A DNA stretch of 11,883 nucleotides from an uncultured Collinsella sp. (GTDB lineage: Bacteria; Actinomycetota; Coriobacteriia; Coriobacteriales; Coriobacteriaceae): assembly GCA_958421035.1 (NCBI GenBank), contig CATZKS010000067.1:1-11883 (forward strand), read 5' to 3'. The position numbers were made by a program, and so were the translations under genes. The notes under the pieces are model-generated. The model had not been told where the DNA came from and did not search any database. It worked only from the letters and a program-made list of their open reading frames with translations. Within the stretch, counting starts at the first letter, position 1; every line of letters begins with the position of its first letter. Shown here in pieces: positions 5,365-11,883 of this stretch.

Positions 5365-7161
5365 GTGTCTGAACAGGAGTATTGCAACAGTGACGATACT
5401 TTTGGCGTACGGCTTGTCAACCATGTCGATGATGCGGTTTTGCCGGTCGGTGTGCATGATTTTGCCGATGCCATTGGTCGTTGCATGCTGGTCGACAAGA
5501 CCATGTTTATTGCCGATGTGTTGGACTGCGACGCGTCCGTTGTGGTGTGCTGTCGACCCGAGGGTTTTGGCAAGAGCATGAACTTGTCGATGCTCAGGGC
5601 TTTTCTGGAGCGTCCGGCGGTCGGTCGCGCCGGTCGGATCTCGTTTGCCGATGCTCAGATTTGGGATGCGAACGGCGGGCGCTATCGGGATGAGTATGCT
5701 TGCTATCCGGTGATATCGCTGGACTTTTCTGGCGCTGGGAGGCGTGGCCCCGCTGTTGCCGGCGTCGTGCGCGATGCCCTTTCGGGCGAGTGCGCTCGCT
5801 TGTTGGCGCTCTTGGAGGCTCCGGATTTAGCTCGAGATAAGGTGCGTCACATCGAACGTGTCGCGCGTGGCGTGGCGAGCGCGGACGAGGTTGACTCGGT
5901 GCTCGGTGTGCTCATAGAGCTGCTGGAGATTGCCTGCGATGAGCAGGTTGTATTGCTCGTTGATGGGTACGATGCGGCGTGGTCTCGCCGTGCGAGCGCG
6001 AGGGACGCTTCCGACGCCGATCCGGCAGAACTACTTGACCGTGTGCTGTTTGACGCCATTGCCACTGCGCGCGATTCGTTGCGGCTGACGTGTCTGATGG
6101 GGGAGTGTCCCGGTCCTGCCGAAGCGGCGCTTTCTTCGCGCGGCTGCTCGTATTGTCTGACGACGCCGCTGTCGGCGTGGTGTGACCGATGTTTCGGTTT
6201 TTCGGATGCCGAGGTCGAGGCTCTTTTGAATCATGCTGGGCGCGAGGAATACCTGGATGATGCGCGTGAATGGCTCGAGGGGTATCGGTTTGGCAGGGCC
6301 TATTGCTCGAGTCCAGAGCGTGTGATCGGTTTTCTTGGCCGAGGCTGCACGGCGCCTGTGCGTGCCGATCTGTATGGATATGCCGATTGCCTGAGTAGGG
6401 TAGTTGCCGGGTGGAATCTCGACCGCCTTTCGGTCTTGTTTGATTTGCTCGAGGCCCATGGGTGCGCTGAGGTCTCGCTTTGTTTGGGCACTGCAGAGCC
6501 AGATGTCTCGCCTGACGATGGCATGTGGACAGCGCTGTATCTGTCCGGTTTTCTCACGACGGATATGACTGAGGAGCCAGAGCACGGCAATCGCCTCCGT
6601 GCTTTGCGATTGCCCAATAACGAGCTTCGACAGGCCTTGCGTCTAGTGATTGTTGAGTGGTTTGAGTGCGCTGCCGAAGACATTCGAGACGTCGATGCGT
6701 TTCGCGACGGGCTGTGCCGTGGGAACGAGGATACCGTGAGGCGGGCGCTAAGCCGCATCCTGGGGGATGCGGGAATCGGTGAGACCGACCCAGATAAGTC
6801 GCTGCCATATCATCTGCTCTTGCAGGGGCTCTGCTTTGGCTTACCGGGCTATGCCAATCCTGCCTCGAGGCGAAAGTGTGGCGCAGGTCGCTGGGACATC
6901 CAGGTTTTCCCTACGGGTGCTGTGTTCGACGTAGCAGATACGATTGGCATGCTGGACGAGCGCCCGCTGATAACGATTAACTTGATGTATGACCCCGATG
7001 TGGATGCGCTGGGACTGGAATTGCTGGCCGTGCAGTCGCTACTCGACATAGAGCGCGACGGCATCGACGAAATCCGTGTACCGCGCCCCGGCGTGGGTCG
7101 CATGCGCTGGGGGTTTGGGTTTGATGGGCAGCATGTGGCTACGGTGTGCCAGCTGCTTTAA
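5365..7161 (+). CDS. AAA-ATPase-like/DUF1703 family protein with degenerate catalytic motifs
   Basis: The 598-residue layout matches the family pairing an N-terminal AAA-ATPase-like domain with a C-terminal PD-(D/E)XK-type domain. Visible matches are LVDKTMFI (42-49), a P-loop RPEGFGKS (64-71; usually RPRRFGKS), YPVISLDF (114-121), VDGYD (199-203; usually (I/V)DEYD), FGFSDAEV (277-284), WLEGYRFG (303-310), LYLSGFLT (391-398) and LPNNEL (416-421). The Walker B glutamate is glycine. In the C-terminal domain AGRWDI (507-512) keeps the aspartate, but the expected E-F-K segment reads ITINL (536-540), so nuclease activity is doubtful. The cellular role of this family is not established. The GTG start has AGGGAGA 7 nt upstream. 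The frame is intact over 1.8 kb despite the motif losses, so the protein may serve a non-catalytic or nucleotide-binding role. Its stop is 24 nt from that of the convergent glycosyltransferase gene. Confidence 0.75.
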   Translation: MSEQEYCNSDDTFGVRLVNHVDDAVLPVGVHDFADAIGRCMLVDKTMFIADVLDCDASVVVCCRPEGFGKSMNLSMLRAFLERPAVGRAGRISFADAQIWDANGGRYRDEYACYPVISLDFSGAGRRGPAVAGVVRDALSGECARLLALLEAPDLARDKVRHIERVARGVASADEVDSVLGVLIELLEIACDEQVVLLVDGYDAAWSRRASARDASDADPAELLDRVLFDAIATARDSLRLTCLMGECPGPAEAALSSRGCSYCLTTPLSAWCDRCFGFSDAEVEALLNHAGREEYLDDAREWLEGYRFGRAYCSSPERVIGFLGRGCTAPVRADLYGYADCLSRVVAGWNLDRLSVLFDLLEAHGCAEVSLCLGTAEPDVSPDDGMWTALYLSGFLTTDMTEEPEHGNRLRALRLPNNELRQALRLVIVEWFECAAEDIRDVDAFRDGLCRGNEDTVRRALSRILGDAGIGETDPDKSLPYHLLLQGLCFGLPGYANPASRRKCGAGRWDIQVFPTGAVFDVADTIGMLDERPLITINLMYDPDVDALGLELLAVQSLLDIERDGIDEIRVPRPGVGRMRWGFGFDGQHVATVCQLL

Positions 7162-7185
7162 GCGCCGAGGTGTTTCCGGCTTCCG

Positions 7186-8205
7186 TTACTCCGCGTCCTT
7201 CAGGGGCGGCATGGGCTTCCAGTTGGGATCCTTGATGATCTTGCGGGCGTCCTTCATACCTCGGCGCAGCGCCGGAATGCCGGTCTTAAAGCACTTGTCG
7301 ACCGCGGCCAGGCGAATGAATTCCTTGCAGAAGGTCGCGGCGTTGCCCAGACGGAACAGCATAGGGTGGTAGTCGCCGTAGATCTGCATGTAGCGTGCCA
7401 GATAACCGCGGTTGCGCATGATGTAGTAACGGTTGGTGTCGCTCGTGGAGTTGAGCTGGCGCTTGCCGGCGATATCCCAGTTAGAGACGGCGCGGGCGCG
7501 CTTGAGCACCAGGTCGGCCACAACGGCGGCGGGGAAGTGCTGGCTGGCCACGTAACCATAGCAGGCATCGTCGCCGTAGATGAAGAATCGCGCATCGGGC
7601 AGGCCGATCTTGTCGACCACGCGGCGCGAGAACATGCCGCCCTCAAAGCATAGCTGGTTCATGGCGCGGTAGCCCTCGGGTCCCAGGTCCCACTTGGCGA
7701 CAGGGTTGGGAATGCCGAGTGAAAGGATGAGTTGGTATTGCCAAAAGAAGGCGCCGCCGTCAAAGTCCAGGCGCGAACCCTGGATGACATCGTAGCGGTC
7801 GGTCCACTTGGCAAGACGCTCGATGCCTTCGGGGATGACGAGCACGTCGTCGTCCATCACCCAGAACCACTGGGCGCCCAGGTCGTAGGCGCACTTGGTG
7901 CCGGCGGAGAAGCCGCCCGCGCCGCCACCGTTTTCAAGCTGCGGCGCGTAGATAACGCGGTCGGTGCCGCCCTGCGCGTCAGGTTGCTCGGTGTCGATGC
8001 CCCACAGGTTGGCCAGGCGCTCGTTGAATGCGGTGCACATGGCCTCGGTCTCGCGTGAATTCTCGTTATCGACAATCACGATGCGCCAGGGCGCGGCCGT
8101 GAGCTCGGTCATGGAGTCGAACAAATTGGCCAGGAGTTCCTGGCGTTTGTACGTAACGACGACGATGGCGAGCTTATCGATGGGGGCGGGAAGGGTTGAA
8201 GGCAT
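7186..8205 (-). CDS. Family 2 glycosyltransferase, galactofuranosyltransferase-like
   Basis: A 339-residue GT-A fold glycosyltransferase, cytoplasmic, transferring a sugar from a nucleotide donor to a surface glycan. Motifs are the nucleotide-binding start IVVVTYKR (to residue 21), IVIVDN, a Gly-rich ENGGGAGGFSAG (91-102) typical of GlfT/rhamnosyltransferase-like members, the metal-binding MDDDV (117-121), and IYGDDACY in the acceptor-side region (209-216), followed by YYIMRNRGY. These fit the galactofuranosyl- or rhamnosyl-transferase branch, but the actual sugar cannot be read from sequence. I chose ATG 8205 (MPSTLPAPIDKL) with AAGGA 11 nt upstream, slightly far. An in-frame GTG at 8247 would add 14 residues that lack similarity to the family. 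It is the last gene of the minus-strand polysaccharide group, separated from the acyltransferase by 170 nt with a possible promoter of its own. Confidence 0.85.
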   Translation of the reverse strand: MPSTLPAPIDKLAIVVVTYKRQELLANLFDSMTELTAAPWRIVIVDNENSRETEAMCTAFNERLANLWGIDTEQPDAQGGTDRVIYAPQLENGGGAGGFSAGTKCAYDLGAQWFWVMDDDVLVIPEGIERLAKWTDRYDVIQGSRLDFDGGAFFWQYQLILSLGIPNPVAKWDLGPEGYRAMNQLCFEGGMFSRRVVDKIGLPDARFFIYGDDACYGYVASQHFPAAVVADLVLKRARAVSNWDIAGKRQLNSTSDTNRYYIMRNRGYLARYMQIYGDYHPMLFRLGNAATFCKEFIRLAAVDKCFKTGIPALRRGMKDARKIIKDPNWKPMPPLKDAE

Positions 8206-8280
8206 GGGGCAATATATCCTTTCACGTGCGGCGGGCGAGCGCTGCACGGAAGCTATCGAATACGTCCTTGGGACTGTCCT

Positions 8281-8311
8281 ATTGTAAAGGCTCGGCGCAC
8301 CTTAGCGGCAA
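8281..8311 (-). promoter_or_regulatory. Possible promoter of the GlfT-like glycosyltransferase
   Basis: On the minus strand TTGCCG (8311-8306) and TACAAT (8286-8281) are 19 nt apart; the -10 matches 5 of 6, the -35 poorly. The gene starts 75 nt further on at 8205. Nothing else recognisable lies in the 8206-8375 spacer. Confidence 0.3.
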
Positions 8312-8375
8312 GCTTTGAATAAAACGCAGGAACCTGCCATGGCTGTAGCGGCTTTAGGGTCTGACGGCAGCGTGT

Positions 8376-9506
8376 CTATTGCCGCTTGGGCTTGCAAGCG
8401 ATAGGGCTTCTAGCTGCGTCGATGGTGAGAAGCGTCAGGGCAAAGACGATGCTAATGACGGTACCCGTGACGATACAAATAACTGCCGGGCTGTTTTGGC
8501 TGACCAGTATGTTTGCGAGCAACGTATTGAAGACGGGACGCCACGGGCTATTGGTGAGCGACTGCATCACATAGAAACCGAGCGTGGCGGTCGATAAGGT
8601 GACGATGGCACCTGCAGTCCGCGAATTGCCTGAGGCACTGCGTCGGGTAGCCGCAAAGAGCAGGGAGGCGGCAGCGAGGGCAAACGAGATCAGCGAGGTC
8701 GATTTGTAGGAGAGGATTGTCATCGCTGTGAGGTTGTCGGTGAAGGAGAGTGCTCCTTCCAGGATGATGGTGAGCACCAAAACCGTTACGAGCGAGCGCA
8801 TGCCCAAGGCGCCCACCCTGTCCGAATCCATGACATCGGTAACGTCGCGGAGCAGTCCGCCGATCAAAAACGCGACTACGTACGTGGTAGCGCTCATGAG
8901 CTTTTGGAGCCAAGAAAACTCGCCGGCGCTTGTCACACTCATAGCGGCTAAATACCCGTTAACAACAAATGCGAGGATGCCAACGGCGATGACCGTCGTC
9001 TTGTAGGTTTTCTGGGGGAGTCGACTCTTAGCCAGTCCAAACCATGGCGCCATGAAGACCGTGGCGGCATAGACCCAGATAAACTCAAGGCCTAACGTGT
9101 ACCAGTAGTGCGTATTGAGGGTAACATCGGGAATGGGTGAGACGACCGTGGACCACGCGAGCGCCACGAGGCAATAAAACGCAGTGGGCATAATGACCTT
9201 GCCAAGGCGCTGCGCCGTCCGTTGCATTTGCGACTTCCACGTTGCTCCACCGTCCCAAGCACGCGCGGCTGAAGCGATGAGAAAATAGCCCGAGATCATA
9301 AAGAAGACCTCGTTGGCCCAGCAGCCAAGCAAGTTAATGAACCCCAGCAGTCCCGAATAGGGGAAGGCGGCGAGCGGTGCATATTCCGGCACGCTGATGC
9401 AGACGGCCTGGAAGGTCCACTGAAACGTGTGGAATACCGCGATGCCAGCGACCGCTACCAAGCGCAGCGCTTCGATGGAGGTGTTTCTGCTTGTTTTGCT
9501 GCCCAT
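8376..9506 (-). CDS. Membrane acyltransferase, acyltransferase-3 family
   Basis: The 376-residue product is an integral membrane protein with about ten hydrophobic segments. The N-terminus carries the family motif IEALRLVAVAGIAVFH (11-26), with conserved Glu/Arg and the presumed catalytic His26, and NEVFFMISGYFL (65-76) matches the second conserved block. Such proteins O-acylate (often O-acetylate) sugars of surface polysaccharides or wall glycans from the cytoplasmic acyl-CoA pool. Lying between two glycosyltransferases, it probably decorates the glycan they build (inference). I chose ATG 9506 (MGSKTS), which starts 4 nt after the stop of the upstream glycosyltransferase and is likely translated by coupling. 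The frame could extend to a TTG at 9542 with 12 further residues overlapping the upstream gene, which is less likely. The C-terminus is short and basic (KPKRQ). The precise acyl group and acceptor are unknown. Confidence 0.87.
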   Translation of the reverse strand: MGSKTSRNTSIEALRLVAVAGIAVFHTFQWTFQAVCISVPEYAPLAAFPYSGLLGFINLLGCWANEVFFMISGYFLIASAARAWDGGATWKSQMQRTAQRLGKVIMPTAFYCLVALAWSTVVSPIPDVTLNTHYWYTLGLEFIWVYAATVFMAPWFGLAKSRLPQKTYKTTVIAVGILAFVVNGYLAAMSVTSAGEFSWLQKLMSATTYVVAFLIGGLLRDVTDVMDSDRVGALGMRSLVTVLVLTIILEGALSFTDNLTAMTILSYKSTSLISFALAAASLLFAATRRSASGNSRTAGAIVTLSTATLGFYVMQSLTNSPWRPVFNTLLANILVSQNSPAVICIVTGTVISIVFALTLLTIDAARSPIACKPKRQ

Positions 9507-9510
9507 CAGA

Positions 9511-10611
9511 CTATTTTCCAGCACGTGCGTTGTATGAACCAAAGTGCGATGTGATCATTTTTAGAGTTTGCTTGGGCCCCTTGTTCCATACGTTATACAG
9601 GCCCTCGCCCACGAGGTCCTTGGCGTATGCGCAGTAGCTGATTTTAGGGTTGGCGATGCCCATATACTCGGCATAGAGCTTTTTGGCCGCAGGGGTAATG
9701 CGAGGATTGGCAAATACCAGCTCTTGCGGCATGCGTTCGAACATCCTGTGGATCGCCCGCTCGATTTCGGGGTGGCCATCAATTCCGGTGTGCTCAATCA
9801 TGATGCCCATATAGGTGAAGCCACGTGTGATTTGGGGTGTCCAAACGGCGGGGTCGGTGACGTTGAGCCGCTCAAGAATATCGACCATGTCGTTCCAGCG
9901 ATTAAACGGCATCAAGGGGTCACGCTTTGCCAGAGCAGCTGCCTTTTCGGGTGTTTCCTCGCGGTAGCAGTAATACGGCTTGGGCCAGTAAGCGATCGCC
10001 TTTGCCTGACAGAGCGTTTCGACAAGGAATGGATTGTCGGCCCAGCCCGCACCGGGGATTTCCTTAAACCAGATATTGTTTTGCATTAGGAAGTCGCGAC
10101 GATAGATTGCCGACCAAATGGACGGATGATGGGCCAGCAGGTGTGGAGCGTCGTGAATGGTGAACGGTTGCCGAGACGGTTTGATGCGACCACGATATGC
10201 GCAATGTAGTTTGACCTCTTGGGGGGTATCGGGGTTGCGAATGATCCAATACGGGGTCTCAATAATATCGAGCTTGTTCGGACCGCCAAATTCGCGCTTG
10301 GCAAAGGCAAACATGTCGGAGTACATTCCGGGCTCGATCCAGTCATCGGGCTCGAGGATGGCAATCCAGTCGCCCATTGCCTCGCGAATGCCCAGATTGC
10401 AGGTTGCGCCGTAACCCTGGTTTGCCTTATCGATCACTCGAACGCGTGAGTCGCGCGCAGCGAAATCTTGCATAATGGCGAGCGAGTTGTCGGTGGATCC
10501 GTCGTTGATGGCGAGGATTTCCAGTTCGATTTTGTTTTCGTTTAATAGGCTGCCTATAGCCTGAGAAAGATACGGCTCGGCATTGTAAGTAGGCACGATT
10601 ACGGTCAGCAT
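9511..10611 (-). CDS. Family 2 glycosyltransferase (capsule/exopolysaccharide type)
   Basis: A 366-residue glycosyltransferase. The GT-A domain shows VPTYN (6-10), NDGSTD (36-41) and EPDDW (87-91, the metal-binding DxD-like site), then HPSIWSAIYRRDFL (162-175) and GWADNPF (189-195), typical of inverting enzymes acting on polysaccharide side chains. No transmembrane segment is evident. The remainder (about 230-366) is a family-specific C-terminal part. Donor and acceptor cannot be read. It is the first gene of the minus-strand group: a perfect TATAAT lies 31 nt upstream of the ATG, and the acyltransferase ATG follows 4 nt after its TAG stop, indicating one transcript. The ribosome site (GAGAAAG about 8 nt upstream) is modest. 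The cluster is small and lacks a visible flippase, polymerase or priming transferase, so it probably modifies a glycan made elsewhere (inference). Confidence 0.88.
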   Translation of the reverse strand: MLTVIVPTYNAEPYLSQAIGSLLNENKIELEILAINDGSTDNSLAIMQDFAARDSRVRVIDKANQGYGATCNLGIREAMGDWIAILEPDDWIEPGMYSDMFAFAKREFGGPNKLDIIETPYWIIRNPDTPQEVKLHCAYRGRIKPSRQPFTIHDAPHLLAHHPSIWSAIYRRDFLMQNNIWFKEIPGAGWADNPFLVETLCQAKAIAYWPKPYYCYREETPEKAAALAKRDPLMPFNRWNDMVDILERLNVTDPAVWTPQITRGFTYMGIMIEHTGIDGHPEIERAIHRMFERMPQELVFANPRITPAAKKLYAEYMGIANPKISYCAYAKDLVGEGLYNVWNKGPKQTLKMITSHFGSYNARAGK

Positions 10612-10641
10612 TCAAACACTTTCTCTAGGCGATTTGGAAGA

Positions 10642-10664
10642 ATTATACCTAATTGCATTTGCAA
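10642..10664 (-). promoter_or_regulatory. Promoter of the glycosyltransferase-acyltransferase genes
   Basis: On the minus strand a perfect TATAAT (10647-10642) sits 30 nt upstream of the start codon at 10611. No good -35 box is seen at 16-18 nt. Instead a short palindrome TTGCA-TT-TGCAA (10653-10664) occupies that area and could be an activator or repressor site. Confidence 0.5.
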
Positions 10665-10679
10665 CGGTTTTAGTTGCGT

Positions 10680-11548
10680 TCGCCTAATACTGCCAAGGGC
10701 TGCGCGACTATTGCTGACGCTGCGCCTGTAATGGATGTCAGCGATCGGCTGCAATAAAAATGTCGGCAGTGGCGAGACGGTTGTCCTTCCCATTCTTGCT
10801 CGTTATGGGACCGATCGATTGTGGACGCGGACTGAACCTAAAGACCAATCGTTGCCCAACAGGACGCGTGGGTTCGAAGGTGCCCTACAGGCATCTTCGA
10901 ACGATGCACGTATGAATGCATGGTTTAAATCTCAATCCATTTGGGAGTAGCAGAATAGGCGTGACAGCGCACTGTTCTCTGCGGTTAAAAAGGCACCGGC
11001 CTCATGTTTTGATGCCGCTGCTTCTACCGTGGACGCGATGGTCGATTTTGATGCCGAACTCGGCCAGCTGGTGTTTACATATAAGCACTGCCGATGGTAG
11101 TTACCATCGCGATAGGATTCACTCTATGAGCGACGGATATCGTGGCACGTCGAGCCTTTTTGCGGACATCGCATATCGCATGGCGATGTTGAACCCCGCA
11201 CTAGGGGATCGTGTGCTCAAGACGCCGGGCGTGGTAATGATTGACGAGATCGACCTTCATTTGCACCCTCGTTGACAGGCACGAATTCTGGAGGACCTCG
11301 TTCGCATCTTCCCCAACGTGCAGTTTGTCGTGACCACGCATTCGCCGGTTGTCGTGGCTTCAGTGCCTCGTGACAATATTTGCATTCTTGATGGCGAGAC
11401 CACGTCGGTTCCTCCGACGGAGACACACGGACGTGATGCGGGAGACATTCTCAACACTGTTTTCGATGCTTCCTCGCGTCCCGAGGAAGCAGCCCATTTG
11501 TTCGATGCATTTAACCGTGCTGTAGACGAAGGACGTCACGCCGACGCT
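10680..11548 (+). pseudogene. Decayed AAA/ABC-type ATPase of the COG3950-like family
   Basis: Joined across frames, this DNA recalls the middle and end of the COG3950-like ATPases (predicted ATP-binding proteins, OLD/AAA_21-like). The pieces are ADAAPVMDVSDRLQ (about 10713-10754), GSGETVVLPILARYGTDRLW, ASSNDARMNAWFKSQSIWE (ending 10947), QNRRDSALFSAVKKA to LVFTYK (to about 11080), SDGYRGTSSLFADIAYRMA, Walker B VVMIDEIDLHLHP, and FVVTTHSPVVVAS with the switch His. Lesions I can see are a frame change near 10755-10762, TAG at 10948-10950 (probably a former Leu codon), a second frame change near 11080-11090, and TGA at 11273-11275 where relatives have Trp of LHP-x-WQ. The N-terminal third with Walker A is absent, replaced by the glycosyltransferase promoter area. 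Similarity fades after GRHADA near 11548. Neighbouring genes use TGA as a true stop, so recoding is not the explanation. It is certainly not functional as it stands. Confidence 0.82.
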
Positions 11549-11571
11549 AACTGTGCGGGCTTGGCCCCCGT

Positions 11572-11614
11572 CCCCCCAATCTAGTAGACTCTAAACCGTT
11601 GCTAGATTAGGGGG
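11572..11614 (+). promoter_or_regulatory. Inverted repeat that could hide the next gene's ribosome site
   Basis: CCCCCCAATCTAG (11572-11584) pairs with CTAGATTAGGGGG (11602-11614) at 12 of 13 positions around a 17-nt spacer. The right arm contains most of the AGGGGGA ribosome binding site (11609-11615), and ATTTT follows. If RNA includes both arms, translation of the next gene would be blocked, or the hairpin could act as an attenuator. A weak promoter TTGGCC-N18-TAGACT (11561-11590) overlaps the left arm; starting there would exclude that arm, in which case the repeat may act as a DNA operator. Confidence 0.5.
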
Positions 11615-11621
11615 ATTTTCC

Positions 11622-11883
11622 ATGAAACGCTCCATGAAACGAGTTTCCGGGGCCGCCGCCGTCCTCGCGGTCGCGGCCGCCCTGGCCCTGTGCGGGCCCG
11701 CGGCCTACGCCGCCCCCGCCGCGGCGGGGGACACGCAGCCGCTCCCCGGCGAGGCGCAGCCCGCCGGCGGGGAGTCCGGCGCCCAGGCCGAAACCGCCCA
11801 GGCCGACGGGGGCCAGGCGGAGGCCGCGCAGACCGAGGGGGCCACTGCCGTCTCGCTGTCTTATTCCGCCCACGTCTCCAATA
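11622..11883 (+). CDS. N-terminus of a secreted, probably ChW-repeat, protein (3' end outside window)
   Basis: The frame is open from ATG 11622 to the right edge (87 residues seen). MKRSMKR is followed by a hydrophobic stretch rich in Ala, Val and Leu and a likely cut after AAYA (about residues 26-29), so the protein is exported. Then comes a Gly/Ala/Glu/Gln/Pro-rich linker with near-repeats of (A)QAE(T/A)AQ, and VSLSYSAHVSN at the edge. That ending is like the opening of ChW (clostridial hydrophobic with conserved Trp) repeats, found in cell-surface proteins of gut Firmicutes and Coriobacteria. AGGGGGA is 6 nt before the ATG; a second ATG lies 12 nt on within a repeated ATGAAACG. Composition is extreme: in 11641-11820 I count 27 A/T among 180 bases. 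No function can be given beyond an exported surface protein. Confidence 0.7.
   Translation, partial: MKRSMKRVSGAAAVLAVAAALALCGPAAYAAPAAAGDTQPLPGEAQPAGGESGAQAETAQADGGQAEAAQTEGATAVSLSYSAHVSN

Noticed and set aside
10948..11275. Reading TAG or TGA as amino acids (recoding) in the ATPase
   Set aside because: The frame also shifts twice and Walker A is missing, while intact neighbours such as the MNT gene end with ordinary TGA stops.
11572..11614. Invertible promoter flanked by inverted repeats
   Set aside because: The spacer is only 17 nt, too short to hold a promoter, and no recombinase gene is visible in the window.
11607..11873. Minus-strand frame giving a Gly/Arg/Leu-rich product
   Set aside because: Shadow of the GC-rich signal-peptide gene, which has a good ribosome site on the plus strand.

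Overview
The window looks like chromosome from a high-GC, Gram-positive gut actinobacterium of the Coriobacteriia, probably Collinsella or a close relative. This is inferred from the suf gene order, an (L/M)PKTGD sorting signal, GC-rich codon use and a probable ChW-type secreted protein. No rRNA, tRNA, CRISPR array or intact transposase is visible.

Left part (1-3254). The minus strand carries sufC followed by sufB, which runs off the left edge. These encode the ATPase and scaffold of SUF iron-sulfur cluster assembly. Transcribed away from them is an Rrf2/IscR-type regulator that keeps three cysteines placed as in IscR. The 220-bp divergent region holds two inverted repeats that look like operators, one of them over the predicted sufC -35 box. 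Directly behind the regulator, 8 nt away and then overlapping by 14 nt, sit a minimal nucleotidyltransferase (MNT) and an HI0074/HepT-like HEPN protein. They form a probable MNT-HEPN toxin-antitoxin pair with intact motifs (GSRARGD..DID; RNTNVHIY). The apparent coupling of this pair to an Fe-S regulator is the most interesting arrangement in the window.

Middle part (3255-7161, plus strand). First comes a 592-residue secreted, wall-anchored protein with an N-terminal lysozyme-like domain, a long low-complexity linker and an MPKTGD anchor, closed by a strong intrinsic terminator. Then comes a 598-residue member of the AAA-ATPase-like/DUF1703 family, whose Walker B glutamate and C-terminal nuclease residues appear to be lost.

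Right part (7186-10611, minus strand). Two family-2 glycosyltransferases flank a membrane acyltransferase of the acyltransferase-3 family. This is a small surface-polysaccharide set read from a promoter with a perfect TATAAT near 10645.

Right edge (10680-11883). A decayed COG3950-like ATPase remains as a pseudogene. It has lost its Walker A end and carries two in-frame stops and two probable frameshifts. It breaks off near 11548, followed by a 13-bp-arm inverted repeat and the start of a very GC-rich secreted protein. The inverted repeat would cover that protein's ribosome binding site if it folds in RNA.
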